Source: Rhizobium sp. C1 (lineage in GTDB: Bacteria; Pseudomonadota; Alphaproteobacteria; Rhizobiales; Rhizobiaceae). Taken from it: a stretch of 64,000 nt of DNA. Under the pieces are notes generated by a model. It ran no database searches. It was not told the origin of the DNA and saw only the letters and a program-made list of their open reading frames with translations. Made by a program: the position numbers and the translations under genes. The stretch lies in contig NZ_JAJNCY010000003.1 in NCBI RefSeq assembly GCF_021026335.1, positions 370,718 to 434,717 of the forward strand, read 5' to 3'. This document shows positions 1 to 9,876 of the stretch, one piece after another (the stretch's first letter is position 1; each line of letters opens with the position of its first letter).

Positions 1-260
1 CCCAGGGCTTTAGGGGCCGTCCGCGGGCTCCGTGCCCGCTTCGCCGGAGACCGCAGCCGGGTGTGAATTTGCAATGCGATTATGAGCACAATTTTACCCT
101 AGATAGCATAACGCTTCTCTTTTCAGGCAGGTGCCGGTCGGGCTACTCGTTGGTCCAACGGAGCGAGATCGCAAAGGGCAAACCCGGTTACGTCGATGCG
201 AGCGGCGACTGCTGTCGCGGGGAACATGTAGCTGAAGCCTGAGATGCAAGGGAGAGAACT
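1..260. promoter_or_regulatory. Upstream region of the alpha-galactoside locus
   Basis: No convincing gene is seen in this stretch. It is the leader of the GH4 gene, which starts at 261 behind a purine-rich ribosome binding site (GGGAGAGAAC, about 251-259). The AT-rich segment around 61-115 is the likeliest promoter zone, but no clear -35/-10 pair stands out. A short minus-strand frame running off the left edge could be the N-terminus of a divergent regulator, but nothing in it is recognisable. Confidence 0.35.
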
Positions 261-1712
261 ATGAGTTTCAAGATTGCCATCATTGGCGCCGGCAGTGTCG
301 AATTCACGCGCAAGCTTTTCTCGGACATTCTAAAGGTCGCCGAATTCGAGGATGTCGAATTCGCGCTTACCGATACGTCTGAGCACAATCTCTCCCTTAT
401 TGAGAAAGTTCTGAATACGATCAAGGAAGCCAACGGGCTGAAGGTTCGCATCAGCGCCACCACGGATCGACGCAGGGCGGTTGCGGGCGCGCGCTATGTC
501 GTCTCCTGCGTCCGCGTCGGTGGACTGGAAGCCTATGCCGACGATATCCGCATTCCGCTCAAGTATGGCGTCGACCAATGCGTCGGCGACACGATCTGCG
601 CGGGCGGCATTTTCTATGGCCAGCGCAACATTCCGGTCATTCTCGATTTCTGCAAGGACATTCGTGAAGTCGCCGAAACGGGTGCGAAGTTCCTGAACTA
701 TGCCAACCCCATGGCGATGAACACCTGGGCCGCGATCGATTACGGCAAGGTCGACACGATCGGCCTCTGCCACGGCGTGCAGCATGGCGGCGAGCAGATC
801 GCTGAGGTTCTGGGCGTGGCCCATGAAGACCTCGATTTCATCTGCTCGGGCATCAATCACCAGACCTGGTATGTCGATGTGCGCGTCAAGGGCCGGAAAA
901 TCGGCAAGGACGAGCTGATCGCCGCCTTCGAACGTCACCCGGTCATCAGCCAGCAGGAAAAGGTCCGCATCGACGTTCTGAAGCGCTTCGGCGTCTATTC
1001 GACGGAGAGCAACGGGCATCTGTCCGAGTATCTGCCCTGGTATCGCAAGCGGGCGGATGAGATCGTCAAGTGGATCGACATGTCGGACTGGATCCACGGG
1101 GAAACCGGCGGCTATCTGCGCTACACGACCGAGAACCGCAACTGGTTCGAGACCGAATTCCCCACCGTGCTCGAGCGCGCCAAGCGGCCGCTTTCCGCCT
1201 ACAAGCGCTCCAGCGAACATGCGAGCTACATTCTCGAAGCCATCGAGACCGGTCGCGTCTATCGCGGTCACTTCAACCAGAAGAACAACGGTGTCATCAC
1301 CAATTTGCCGTCGGATGCGATCATAGAATCGCCCGGCTTCGTCGATCGCTTCGGCATCAACATGGCCGCCGGCATAACGCTTCCGGAAGCCGCCGCTGCG
1401 ACCTGCATCGCCTCCATCAACGTGCAGCGCATGTCGGTTCATGCGGCTGTTACCGGCGATGTCGATCTTCTGAAGCAGGCGATGATGCACGACCCGCTGG
1501 TCGGTGCGATCTGCACACCGGAGGAGGTGTGGCAGATGGTGGACGAGATGCTGGTGGCGCAGGCCGAATGGCTGCCGCAATATGCCGAGGCGATTCCGGG
1601 GGCGCGCGAGCGTCTGAAGACATCGACAGTAAAGACGCGCGACTGGCAGGGCTCGGCTCGCCGCGAGGTGCGCTCCATCGAGGAACTGCGCATCGTCAAA
1701 CAGGCGAGCTGA
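261..1712 (+). CDS. GH4 family alpha-galactosidase (NAD/Mn-dependent)
   Basis: Glycoside hydrolase family 4 enzyme of 483 residues, a normal family length. GH4 enzymes use NAD and a divalent metal to cleave glycosides by an oxidation-elimination route in the cytoplasm. Visible marks: Rossmann start IIGAGS (8-12), ANPM (148-151), the GLCHGVQH block with Cys170 and His171, and GINH with His200; Cys170 and His200 sit where GH4 metal ligands are found. The gene is followed at 111 bp by an AgpA-like binding protein and a full ABC importer on the same strand. This matches the rhizobial alpha-galactoside (melibiose/raffinose) arrangement, so alpha-galactosidase is preferred. Alpha-glucosidase or alpha-glucuronidase activity, both also found in GH4, cannot be excluded. 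Confidence 0.8.
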   Translation: MSFKIAIIGAGSVEFTRKLFSDILKVAEFEDVEFALTDTSEHNLSLIEKVLNTIKEANGLKVRISATTDRRRAVAGARYVVSCVRVGGLEAYADDIRIPLKYGVDQCVGDTICAGGIFYGQRNIPVILDFCKDIREVAETGAKFLNYANPMAMNTWAAIDYGKVDTIGLCHGVQHGGEQIAEVLGVAHEDLDFICSGINHQTWYVDVRVKGRKIGKDELIAAFERHPVISQQEKVRIDVLKRFGVYSTESNGHLSEYLPWYRKRADEIVKWIDMSDWIHGETGGYLRYTTENRNWFETEFPTVLERAKRPLSAYKRSSEHASYILEAIETGRVYRGHFNQKNNGVITNLPSDAIIESPGFVDRFGINMAAGITLPEAAAATCIASINVQRMSVHAAVTGDVDLLKQAMMHDPLVGAICTPEEVWQMVDEMLVAQAEWLPQYAEAIPGARERLKTSTVKTRDWQGSARREVRSIEELRIVKQAS

Positions 1713-1729
1713 TAGCGCGACATCCAATC

Positions 1730-1774
1730 CGGCGGCCCCCATGGCCGCCGACAGACCGGGCGGGAGGCCCGGGT
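1730..1774. other. Pair of intercistronic GC hairpins
   Basis: Two hairpins follow each other between the GH4 gene and the binding-protein gene. The first has an 8-bp stem (1730-1737 with 1743-1750, loop CCCAT). The second has a 6-bp stem (1756-1761 with 1767-1772). There is no T run after either, so they look more like RNA processing or stability structures than a terminator. Confidence 0.4.
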
Positions 1775-1823
1775 TCATCAGCTAAAAGGCGGGACAGGAG
1801 CCCGCGCTTAAAAGGGGAGTGAG

Positions 1824-3905
1824 ATGACAAATCGATATCTTTTGCGTACGGCCGCCCTTCTTGTCGGCGTGTCGGCACTGGCAGCGGGCGCCGTGGCATC
1901 CGACCTGACGGTCGTGCCGCAGCCGCCGGATTTTCCGGCGCAGACCAAGGTGCAGTATGTGGATGGCAAGGACATCCTCGAATACAAGGCGCTGCCCGAA
2001 TATCATGAGCCCGCCTGGGTCACGAAGGATTTCGTAGACAAGGGCAAGCTGCCGCCCGTCAAGGATCGCCTACCCAAGGAGCCTATGGTCTACAAGACCG
2101 GCAACATGGTGGACGGCATCGGCGTCTATGGCGACACGATGCGCCATGTCATCGGCGGCCGACCCGAAGGCTGGAACTATTGGGCCGGCCAGAACCAGGG
2201 CTGGGGCGGCATCGATATCGGTCTCTACGAATGCCTGACGCGCACCGGCCCGCTGTTCCAGGTCAAGGCGGATGATCTTCAGCCGCTGCCGAACCTCGCC
2301 AAGAGCTGGGAATGGTCGAAGGATGGCCATACGTTGACCATGCACCTCATCGAGGGCGCCAAATGGTCCGACGGTGTCGATTTCACCTCCGACGACCTGA
2401 TGTTCTACTGGAACGACAATGTGCTCGATCCGAATGTCAAGCCGCTGAACGGCGCCTCGCCCGAGACCTTCGGTGTCGGCACGACCCTCAAGGCGCTCGA
2501 CAAGTATACGGTCGAATGGACCTTCAAGGACGCGTTTCCGAAGCAGTTCATCTACAACATGGCCTATGGCACGTTCTGCCCGGGTCCGGCGCATATGCTC
2601 AAGCCGCAGCACCCGAAATATTCCAAGAACACCTACGACCAGTACAAGAACGCCTTCCCGCCATCCTACATGAACTTCCCCGTCATGGGCGCCTGGGTGC
2701 CGGTGGCCTACCGTCCGGATGACATTATCGTCCTGCGCCGCAATCCGTACTACTGGAAGGTCGATGAAAAGGGCAACCAGCTGCCTTACCTGGACGAGAT
2801 GCATTACAAGCTCTCGACCTGGGCTGATCGCGATGTGCAGGCCGTTGCCGGTTCGGGCGACTTCTCGAACCTTGAGCAGCCGGAAAACTTCGTGGAATCG
2901 CTGAAGCGCGCCGCGCAGAAGGATGCGCCGGCCCGTCTCGCTTTCGGTTCGCGCCTCATCGGCTATAACATCAACATGAACTTCTCGGCCAATGGCTGGG
3001 GCGATCCGGACGCACGGGCGCAGGCGGTTCGTGAGCTGAACCGCAATGAGCACTTCCGCAAGGCCGTGACCATGGCGCTGAACCGCAAGGAGCTGGGCGA
3101 CTCCCTCGTCAAGGGACCCTTCGTCGCCACCTATCCCGGCGGCATTCTCTCGGGCTCGAACTTTTATGATCGCCAGTCGACCATGTATTATCCCTTCGAC
3201 CTCGAAGGAGCGAAGAAGGAATTGGCGGCCGCAGGTCTGAAGGACACGGACGGCGACGGCATCGTGAACTTCCCGGCCGGGGTCAATGGTGGCAAGGATG
3301 TCGAAGTCTCGATGCTGATGACGAACGACTATTCGACCGACAAGACGCTGGCGGAAGGCGTGGTTGCCCAGATGCAGAAGCTCGGCATTCGTGTCGTTCT
3401 GAATGCCCAGGCCATCAAGGATCGCGACAATGCGGCTGGCGCCGGCAAGTTCGACTGGATGATCCTGCGCACCTCGGCGGAGCTTGCTTCCGTCGTGCAG
3501 AACACGCCGCAGCTTGCCGCGACCGGTCCGCGCACCAGCTGGTTCCATCGCGCCAACAACAAGAACGAACTCGACCTGATGCCGTTCGAGAAGGAGCTTG
3601 CCGACACGGTCAACAAGTTCATCGTCGCGAGCGATCCGAAGGAACAGGCCGAGCTGATGAAGCAGTACCAGAAGATCTATACGACCAACGTCAACACGGT
3701 GGGTCTCGTGGAATATCCCGGTGCTCTGATCATCAACAAGCGCTTCAGGAACGTGCCGCCCGGAACGCCGATCTACATGTTCAACTGGGCTGAAGATTCG
3801 GTCATCCGCGAACGGCTCTATGTGCCGACCGCCGATCAGGGCGATTACCAACTCTTCAAGGACGCGCTGCCGGGCAAGCCGGGCGGTGATGGTCCGCAGA
3901 AGTAA
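1824..3905 (+). CDS. agpA: ABC transporter substrate-binding protein, AgpA-like (SBP family 5)
   Basis: Periplasmic solute-binding protein of the peptide/nickel family (SBP_bac_5), 693 residues. The first ~25 residues form a Sec signal peptide ending near AGAVAS. The mature part shows the family pattern, including the LAKSWEWSKDG segment, a VLRRNPYYWK-type block and FRKAVTMALNR. It is clearly longer than dipeptide-binding relatives (about 530 residues), as is the rhizobial alpha-galactoside binding protein AgpA. The position directly after a GH4 enzyme and ahead of permease and ATPase genes supports import of an alpha-galactoside rather than a peptide. The start ATG follows GGGAGTGAG. The symbol rests on context and family resemblance, not on an alignment. 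Confidence 0.72.
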   Translation: MTNRYLLRTAALLVGVSALAAGAVASDLTVVPQPPDFPAQTKVQYVDGKDILEYKALPEYHEPAWVTKDFVDKGKLPPVKDRLPKEPMVYKTGNMVDGIGVYGDTMRHVIGGRPEGWNYWAGQNQGWGGIDIGLYECLTRTGPLFQVKADDLQPLPNLAKSWEWSKDGHTLTMHLIEGAKWSDGVDFTSDDLMFYWNDNVLDPNVKPLNGASPETFGVGTTLKALDKYTVEWTFKDAFPKQFIYNMAYGTFCPGPAHMLKPQHPKYSKNTYDQYKNAFPPSYMNFPVMGAWVPVAYRPDDIIVLRRNPYYWKVDEKGNQLPYLDEMHYKLSTWADRDVQAVAGSGDFSNLEQPENFVESLKRAAQKDAPARLAFGSRLIGYNINMNFSANGWGDPDARAQAVRELNRNEHFRKAVTMALNRKELGDSLVKGPFVATYPGGILSGSNFYDRQSTMYYPFDLEGAKKELAAAGLKDTDGDGIVNFPAGVNGGKDVEVSMLMTNDYSTDKTLAEGVVAQMQKLGIRVVLNAQAIKDRDNAAGAGKFDWMILRTSAELASVVQNTPQLAATGPRTSWFHRANNKNELDLMPFEKELADTVNKFIVASDPKEQAELMKQYQKIYTTNVNTVGLVEYPGALIINKRFRNVPPGTPIYMFNWAEDSVIRERLYVPTADQGDYQLFKDALPGKPGGDGPQK

Positions 3906-3919
3906 GCGATCCTCCCGGA

Positions 3920-3996
3920 TCCGCGCGCCTGTCTCCAGTCGGCGCGCGGAACGCAAAAGGTGGCGGTTTGAGGTGTGCAAGCCGCGAGCCGCCACC
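3920..3996. other. Hairpins between binding-protein and permease genes
   Basis: A 10-bp perfect stem (3920-3929 with 3941-3950, 11-nt loop) is followed by an 8-bp stem (3959-3966 with 3989-3996). They sit in the 113-bp gap after the binding-protein gene. Such structures commonly protect the abundant binding-protein message from 3' decay and lower downstream expression. That role is an inference here. Confidence 0.5.
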
Positions 3997-4018
3997 GACC
4001 TTCTGAGGAGAAAGTATC

Positions 4019-5026
4019 ATGTTGAGGTTTCTGGTCACCCGCCTTCTGTCTGCCATCCCGGTGCTGCTGATCCTCAGCGTCGTCACCTTTGCGATCATTC
4101 AGGCGCCGCCCGGCAACTATGCCGACTATATCCGTTCGCAGCTCATCAATCTCGGTGGGGCCTCCTATGAGCAGGCCGATGCCCAGGCCAAGGCCTATGC
4201 GGCCGCTCACGGTCTCGACAAGCCGATGGTCGTCCAGTATTTCAACTGGATCGGCGCCATGGTGACAAAGGGTGATTTTGGCTACAGCATGTATTACAAC
4301 AGGCCTGTCGGCGAGATCGTCGCCGAGCGCCTGCCGCGTACGCTTCTCCTCGCACTCGTCTGCCACATCTTCGCTTCCGTGCTCGGCATCACCTTCGGCG
4401 TGCTGGCTGCCACGCGGCAATATAGCTGGGTCGACACCTTTCTGTCCGGCATCGCCTTTCTAGGCATGACCGTGCCGCGCTTCCTGATGGCGCTGATCAT
4501 GGTCTATCTGCTTGTCTTCCACTTCAACATGAGCGACATCGGCAATTTCTTCTCCTCCCGCTATGGCGGTGCGCCGTGGTCGTGGGACAAGTTCGTCGAC
4601 CTCGTCAAGCATGTCTGGCCGGTGGTCGCCATCGCGACCTTCGGTGGGCTCGCCTACAACATGCGGGTGATGCGCGGCAATCTGCTCGACACGCTCAACG
4701 CCCAGTACATCGAAACCGCCCGCGCCAAGGGCTTGCGCGAAGGCGCGGTGATCATGCGCCACGCGGTGCCGAATGCGCTGCATCCGCTCATCATGTATCA
4801 GGGCGTCGTGCTGCCCTACATGCTGACCGGCGAAATCGAGGTGGCGATCATCTTCGCGCTGCCGACCGTCGGCCCCGCAATCGTCGGCTCCATGCATGTC
4901 GGTGACGTCTATGTCACGGCCACCTTCATGCTTGTGCTCGCCGCCACGCTGATCATCGGCAATATCATCGCGGACATGCTGCTGGCAGCGCTTGATCCGC
5001 GGGTCAGACTGGGAGGGGCGCATTGA
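4019..5026 (+). CDS. agpB: ABC transporter permease, DppB-type (AgpB-like)
   Basis: Inner-membrane permease of the DppB/OppB class, 335 residues. It has an N-terminal membrane segment (about 8-30), a periplasmic stretch and five further membrane segments. The EAA-type cytoplasmic loop lies near YIETARAKGLREGAVIMRHAVPNA, which docks on the ATPase. The ATG start has a good site (GAGGAG) 8-13 bases upstream. It overlaps the next permease start by one base, which indicates translational coupling. With its partner permease it should form the channel for the sugar delivered by the upstream binding protein. Confidence 0.78.
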   Translation: MLRFLVTRLLSAIPVLLILSVVTFAIIQAPPGNYADYIRSQLINLGGASYEQADAQAKAYAAAHGLDKPMVVQYFNWIGAMVTKGDFGYSMYYNRPVGEIVAERLPRTLLLALVCHIFASVLGITFGVLAATRQYSWVDTFLSGIAFLGMTVPRFLMALIMVYLLVFHFNMSDIGNFFSSRYGGAPWSWDKFVDLVKHVWPVVAIATFGGLAYNMRVMRGNLLDTLNAQYIETARAKGLREGAVIMRHAVPNALHPLIMYQGVVLPYMLTGEIEVAIIFALPTVGPAIVGSMHVGDVYVTATFMLVLAATLIIGNIIADMLLAALDPRVRLGGAH

Positions 5027-6147
5027 TGCTGGTGCCAGCCGAAACCACAATCGAACCGACTGCCAAATCCGCGCCCGCAGGCAACGAGAGCTATCAGGCG
5101 CTGGTCTGGCGGCGGCTCAGGCGGTCGTTCACCGGCATGCTCGGGCTCGTGCTCGTCTGCCTGCTGCTCGTCATGGCGGTCTTTGCCGGCTTCGTCGCCC
5201 CGGTGGATCCGACGCAGTCCGATGCCTCTTTCATGCCGCCGGAGGTGATCTCCATTCACGACAAGGATGGGGCGCTGGTGTCGCCGCGCATCTATCCGCT
5301 GGTCGATTCCGACAAGCTCGATCCGGTGACATTCCAGCCGATCAGCGGTCCGGATTACGACAATCCGCGCAAGCTCGGCTTCTTCGTCTCCGGCTTCGAA
5401 TACAGGCTTCTCGGCATCCTGCCAGTGTCGGGGCATTTCTTTGGCTCGACCGACGGCAAGCCGGTGCATTTCCTCGGTACCGACAAGCTCGGCCGCGACA
5501 TTCTCTCGCGCGCCATTTACGGTTCGCGCGTCTCGCTGATGATTGCGCTCACCGTGGTGACGATCGTCACCGTGATCGGCGCGACCGTCGGTATGGTGTC
5601 CGGCTATCGCGGCGGCGCCTTCGACACATGGGTGCAGCGCTTCGTCGAACTGGTGCTAGCCTTTCCGCAATTGCCGCTCTATCTGGCGCTGACCTCGCTG
5701 ATCCCGGTGACCGCGCCGACCAATGTGTTTCTGGCCTTCGTCATCCTCGTCATGTCGGCGCTCGGCTGGGCGCAGATGTCGCGCGAGGTGCGCGGCAAGA
5801 CGCTGGCGCTGGCGCGGATCGAATACGTGAAGGCGGCGATCGCCATCGGCGCAACCGACCGGCGCATCATCTTCCAGCATATCTTCCCGAACGTGATGAG
5901 CCATGTGATCGTCGCGGTGACGCTCAACATCCCGAATATCGTGCTTTTGGAATCCTTCCTCGGCTTCCTTGGCTTTGCCGTGAAGCCGCCGCTGATCTCC
6001 TGGGGGCTGATGCTGCAGGACACTGCCAATTATTCCGTCATCGGGTCCTATCCCTGGATCCTGGCTCCCGTCGGCTTCGTGCTGGTCACCGTCTTCGCCT
6101 TTAATGCGCTGGGTGACGGTCTGCGCGACGCCATCGATCCATATTGA
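5026..6147 (+). CDS. agpC: ABC transporter permease, DppC-type (AgpC-like)
   Basis: Second permease of the same importer, 373 residues, DppC/OppC class. The start used is the ATG overlapping the upstream stop codon (TGATG), with GGGAGGGG eight bases before it; a TTG three bases earlier is less likely. After the first membrane segment (about 40-62) there is a long periplasmic insert. It contains the family marker FLGTDKLGRDILSR, then the transmembrane core and the EYVKAAIAIGATDRRI coupling loop. The protein is longer than typical DppC (about 300) because of the insert, a feature of this subfamily. Confidence 0.78.
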   Translation: MLVPAETTIEPTAKSAPAGNESYQALVWRRLRRSFTGMLGLVLVCLLLVMAVFAGFVAPVDPTQSDASFMPPEVISIHDKDGALVSPRIYPLVDSDKLDPVTFQPISGPDYDNPRKLGFFVSGFEYRLLGILPVSGHFFGSTDGKPVHFLGTDKLGRDILSRAIYGSRVSLMIALTVVTIVTVIGATVGMVSGYRGGAFDTWVQRFVELVLAFPQLPLYLALTSLIPVTAPTNVFLAFVILVMSALGWAQMSREVRGKTLALARIEYVKAAIAIGATDRRIIFQHIFPNVMSHVIVAVTLNIPNIVLLESFLGFLGFAVKPPLISWGLMLQDTANYSVIGSYPWILAPVGFVLVTVFAFNALGDGLRDAIDPY

Positions 6148-6164
6148 GCGGGGAGGAGCCCATC

Positions 6165-7823
<1,659 letters not shown>

Positions 7824-7893
7824 GACCGGGTCGGAACCCGAGGGATCGCCTCCGCGTCAGAGTGACATGATGAAACGATTTCGTCCATCTTTC

Positions 7894-8127
7894 TCAGATG
7901 AAGTCAAACCCGGCGGGAAGCATGTGGAGATAGCGGAACAAGGCGTACATCAGACCAAAGATGGTGAGCGCGCCCGCCGCATACAGAAAGAATTCCAGTG
8001 ATATCCTCTTGATGTTGATAGGCTCTGACGATTTTCTTTGATCGTAGTGCCATTTTATCGAGAAGAACATGCCGATAAACAAGACTCCGACCTTGAAGAT
8101 AATGAAGACGACGGGGACCCAGTTCAT
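7894..8127 (-). CDS. Small two-helix membrane protein of unknown function
   Basis: A 77-residue protein with two predicted membrane helices, about 3-23 (WVPVVFIIFKVGVLFIGMFF) and about 47-68, joined by a charged loop. The start ATG at 8127 is preceded by AGGAAAGG at good spacing; an in-frame upstream start would add an implausible leader. I do not recognise the family. It is convergent with the ATPase gene and lies next to two strong hairpins and an IS remnant, so it may be a strain-specific insertion-zone gene. No functional assignment is offered. Confidence 0.5.
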   Translation of the reverse strand: MNWVPVVFIIFKVGVLFIGMFFSIKWHYDQRKSSEPINIKRISLEFFLYAAGALTIFGLMYALFRYLHMLPAGFDFI

Positions 8128-8153
8128 CGTTTTGAACCTTTCCTGAATAGAAC

Positions 8154-8183
8154 ACGTGCCGCGAATATCGCTTCGCGGCACGT
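8154..8183. other. Perfect 12-bp hairpin
   Basis: ACGTGCCGCGAA (8154-8165) pairs exactly with 8172-8183 across a 6-nt loop. It lies just upstream of the small membrane-protein gene, in its leader if that gene is transcribed from further right. It could be a leader structure or a remnant terminator of a lost gene. Confidence 0.45.
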
Positions 8184-8207
8184 ATTCTCATGACTCGCTC
8201 TAAAACC

Positions 8208-8246
8208 ATTCAACAGCGAAAGCGGTCCGCGCTTTCGCTGTTGAAT
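8208..8246. repeat. Perfect 17-bp inverted repeat with 5-nt loop
   Basis: The arm 8208-8224 (ATTCAACAGCGAAAGCG) is the exact reverse complement of 8230-8246. A stem of this length without mismatch is much stronger than the other hairpins in the window. There is no T run on either side. It sits at the edge of the IS6-like remnant and may be a mobile-element end, a small dispersed palindromic element or a leader structure. Confidence 0.6.
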
Positions 8247-8428
8247 TGGTGGCAGGGAATGCACCTTGATCGAAGCGGAAACTGCGGACGACAGGTTACG
8301 GGCACTTATGCCCCCGGCGCGGGGAGGAAGGCAAGGCTCCGCAGGAGACGCGCGACCGCAAGTCGCATCGGCCGGTGAGAGTTCATCCTTGCCGGGACCG
8401 GCTCCGCATCGGGCTGGCACTTGTCGAT

Positions 8429-8569
8429 AAAGCGGCCACGCGAGCGCCGAAGCAGTTGCCGAGCGAACTTAAGGCCGAATTTCGCCGCCCACTTCGCGAC
8501 GGTCCAAAATGAGACGTCAATGCCGCGCTCGGTGAACAGATCTTCGACGTCGCGTAAGCTGACTCTTTC
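8429..8569 (-). pseudogene. IS6-family transposase fragment
   Basis: About 47 residues read on the minus strand resemble the N-terminal part of IS6/IS240-type transposases, with the pattern VSLRDVEDLFTERGIDVS then a WxxKFG segment and an arginine-rich stretch. The DDE catalytic domain that should follow is absent, and sequence on both sides does not continue the match. It is therefore a decayed fragment, not a working element. The rest of 8247-8833 contains no other recognisable gene. Confidence 0.5.
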
Positions 8570-8833
8570 GTTTCCGGTGCGACACTCTTCGCGGATCGCG
8601 CCTGTCCAGCGAAGTCTTGCCGACAGCATGCCGGGTCTTGGCGGTATACGCATCATGGAGCCAGTGCTTGCCATTCCGGCTCTTGAGCAGTCCCTGCAGT
8701 GGCACGGCTACCGCACATGCGATCCCGCATTGGTATGGATACGCGAGCGGCTTCGCATCGCTGCGAAACTTGTTCATGGATCGACAGCGTAGCTTCAATG
8801 TATCCGCAGATGCCATGGGCGACGGGACTTGCT

Positions 8834-9784
8834 CTATCCGCCCCAGATGACCGCCTGTTCGTGACGCTCGATCAGATGTCTGAGTTCCTCGAAGCGGCGG
8901 GCGATATGTTTTGCGAAGTTCTCGACGGCCGGCATGCTCGGGGCATCCTTCTGTCTGAGTAGAACCAATGCACGTTCAGGATGGGGGATAGGCACTGGCA
9001 GCGCTGTAATCGACCTTTCGTTGCGCTGTGAAAACACCGTGGAATGCGGCAGAATGGTCAAAGCATCCGATCCCTTGAGGTAATTCACCACACTCATCAG
9101 GGAGCCGCCCGAATAGCGTATCTTGGCTTCAGTCGCGCCCAGAGAGAGAAGAAGACTGTGCAGGTCTGCCAAGAGCGGGCTGGTTGGCGGCGGCGCTATC
9201 CACGGATAGTCGAGCAATGATGCGGGCCGCAGCTTCCGGCTCATGAGGAGCGGATGGGTGAGCCTGCAGGCGACTACGTTGCGCCCGGGCAGGATTTCCT
9301 GTGCAATCAGGCCAGACCCCTCGTCAAGAAGTGCGATCGGACAGATCGCCAGATCAAGCAGTCCGGTCGTCAGCCCCGACTTGAGTTCGCCAATATATCC
9401 GTAGCTCTGCTCGATCCGCACATCGGCATGCGTAGTCTGGAAGTCGGCTGCCATTCCCGCGATCAGCCCATCCATGAAATAGGGCGTGCCCCCGACGCGA
9501 ACCACGCCGCTGCGTCCCAGACGGAAACTGTCGATGGCTTCTGCCGCCTTCCGGGAAGCGGCGATGACGGCCATTCCATGCTGCGCGAGATCCCGGCCCA
9601 ATGGCGTCGGTTGCAGGGGACGTCTGCCCCTGACGAAAAGCGGTTCGCCCACACGTTTTTCCAGAAGCGCGAGCGTCCGGGAGACTGCCGGTTGGGTCAG
9701 GCCCAGCATGGATGCGCCTTCGACAACGCCACCCGCCGCCACCACCGCCGCCAACTGGACCAGATGTTTTTCATCAATCTTCAT
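8834..9784 (-). CDS. LysR-family transcriptional regulator
   Basis: LysR-type regulator of 316 residues with an N-terminal winged helix (about 5-64, containing GASMLGLTQPAVSRTLA) and a C-terminal substrate-binding domain (about 95-295). It is transcribed away from the hydroxyquinol dioxygenase gene, 92 bp from start to start, the usual arrangement for an activator of an adjacent catabolic operon. A candidate LysR box is in that gap (9799-9817). The inducer is probably an intermediate of the hydroxyquinol or maleylacetate route; this is inference from position. Confidence 0.8.
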   Translation of the reverse strand: MKIDEKHLVQLAAVVAAGGVVEGASMLGLTQPAVSRTLALLEKRVGEPLFVRGRRPLQPTPLGRDLAQHGMAVIAASRKAAEAIDSFRLGRSGVVRVGGTPYFMDGLIAGMAADFQTTHADVRIEQSYGYIGELKSGLTTGLLDLAICPIALLDEGSGLIAQEILPGRNVVACRLTHPLLMSRKLRPASLLDYPWIAPPPTSPLLADLHSLLLSLGATEAKIRYSGGSLMSVVNYLKGSDALTILPHSTVFSQRNERSITALPVPIPHPERALVLLRQKDAPSMPAVENFAKHIARRFEELRHLIERHEQAVIWGG

Positions 9785-9798
9785 ACCAAAATCTTATA

Positions 9799-9817
9799 TT
9801 ATTTCGCAAAGAAATGA
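9799..9817. promoter_or_regulatory. Candidate LysR-type operator
   Basis: TTATTTC (9799-9805) and GAAATGA (9811-9817) form an inverted repeat with one mismatch around a 5-nt centre, fitting the T-N11-A pattern of LysR boxes. It lies in the divergent promoter region between the LysR gene and the dioxygenase operon. Confidence 0.4.
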
Positions 9818-9876
9818 TCAAACACTCTTTTGGTTCTGGTAACTTGCAAAGAGGAGAGGGTCTGGGAGGAACATCC

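Noticed and set aside
1..100. Possible N-terminus of a divergent regulator reading left off the window edge
   Set aside because: Only about 25 codons are visible, with no clear ribosome binding site and no recognisable helix-turn-helix.
2070..3995. A 641-codon minus-strand frame opposite the AgpA-like gene, and a similar one at 330-1778
   Set aside because: Both mirror well-supported genes on the plus strand and show no start signal or family features.
8306..8674. Working IS6 transposase gene
   Set aside because: Only a short N-terminal match is present; the DDE domain and terminal repeats are missing.
8517..8850. Small genes in the IS-remnant zone on either strand
   Set aside because: The frames are basic and low-complexity, overlap each other and have no site or family resemblance.
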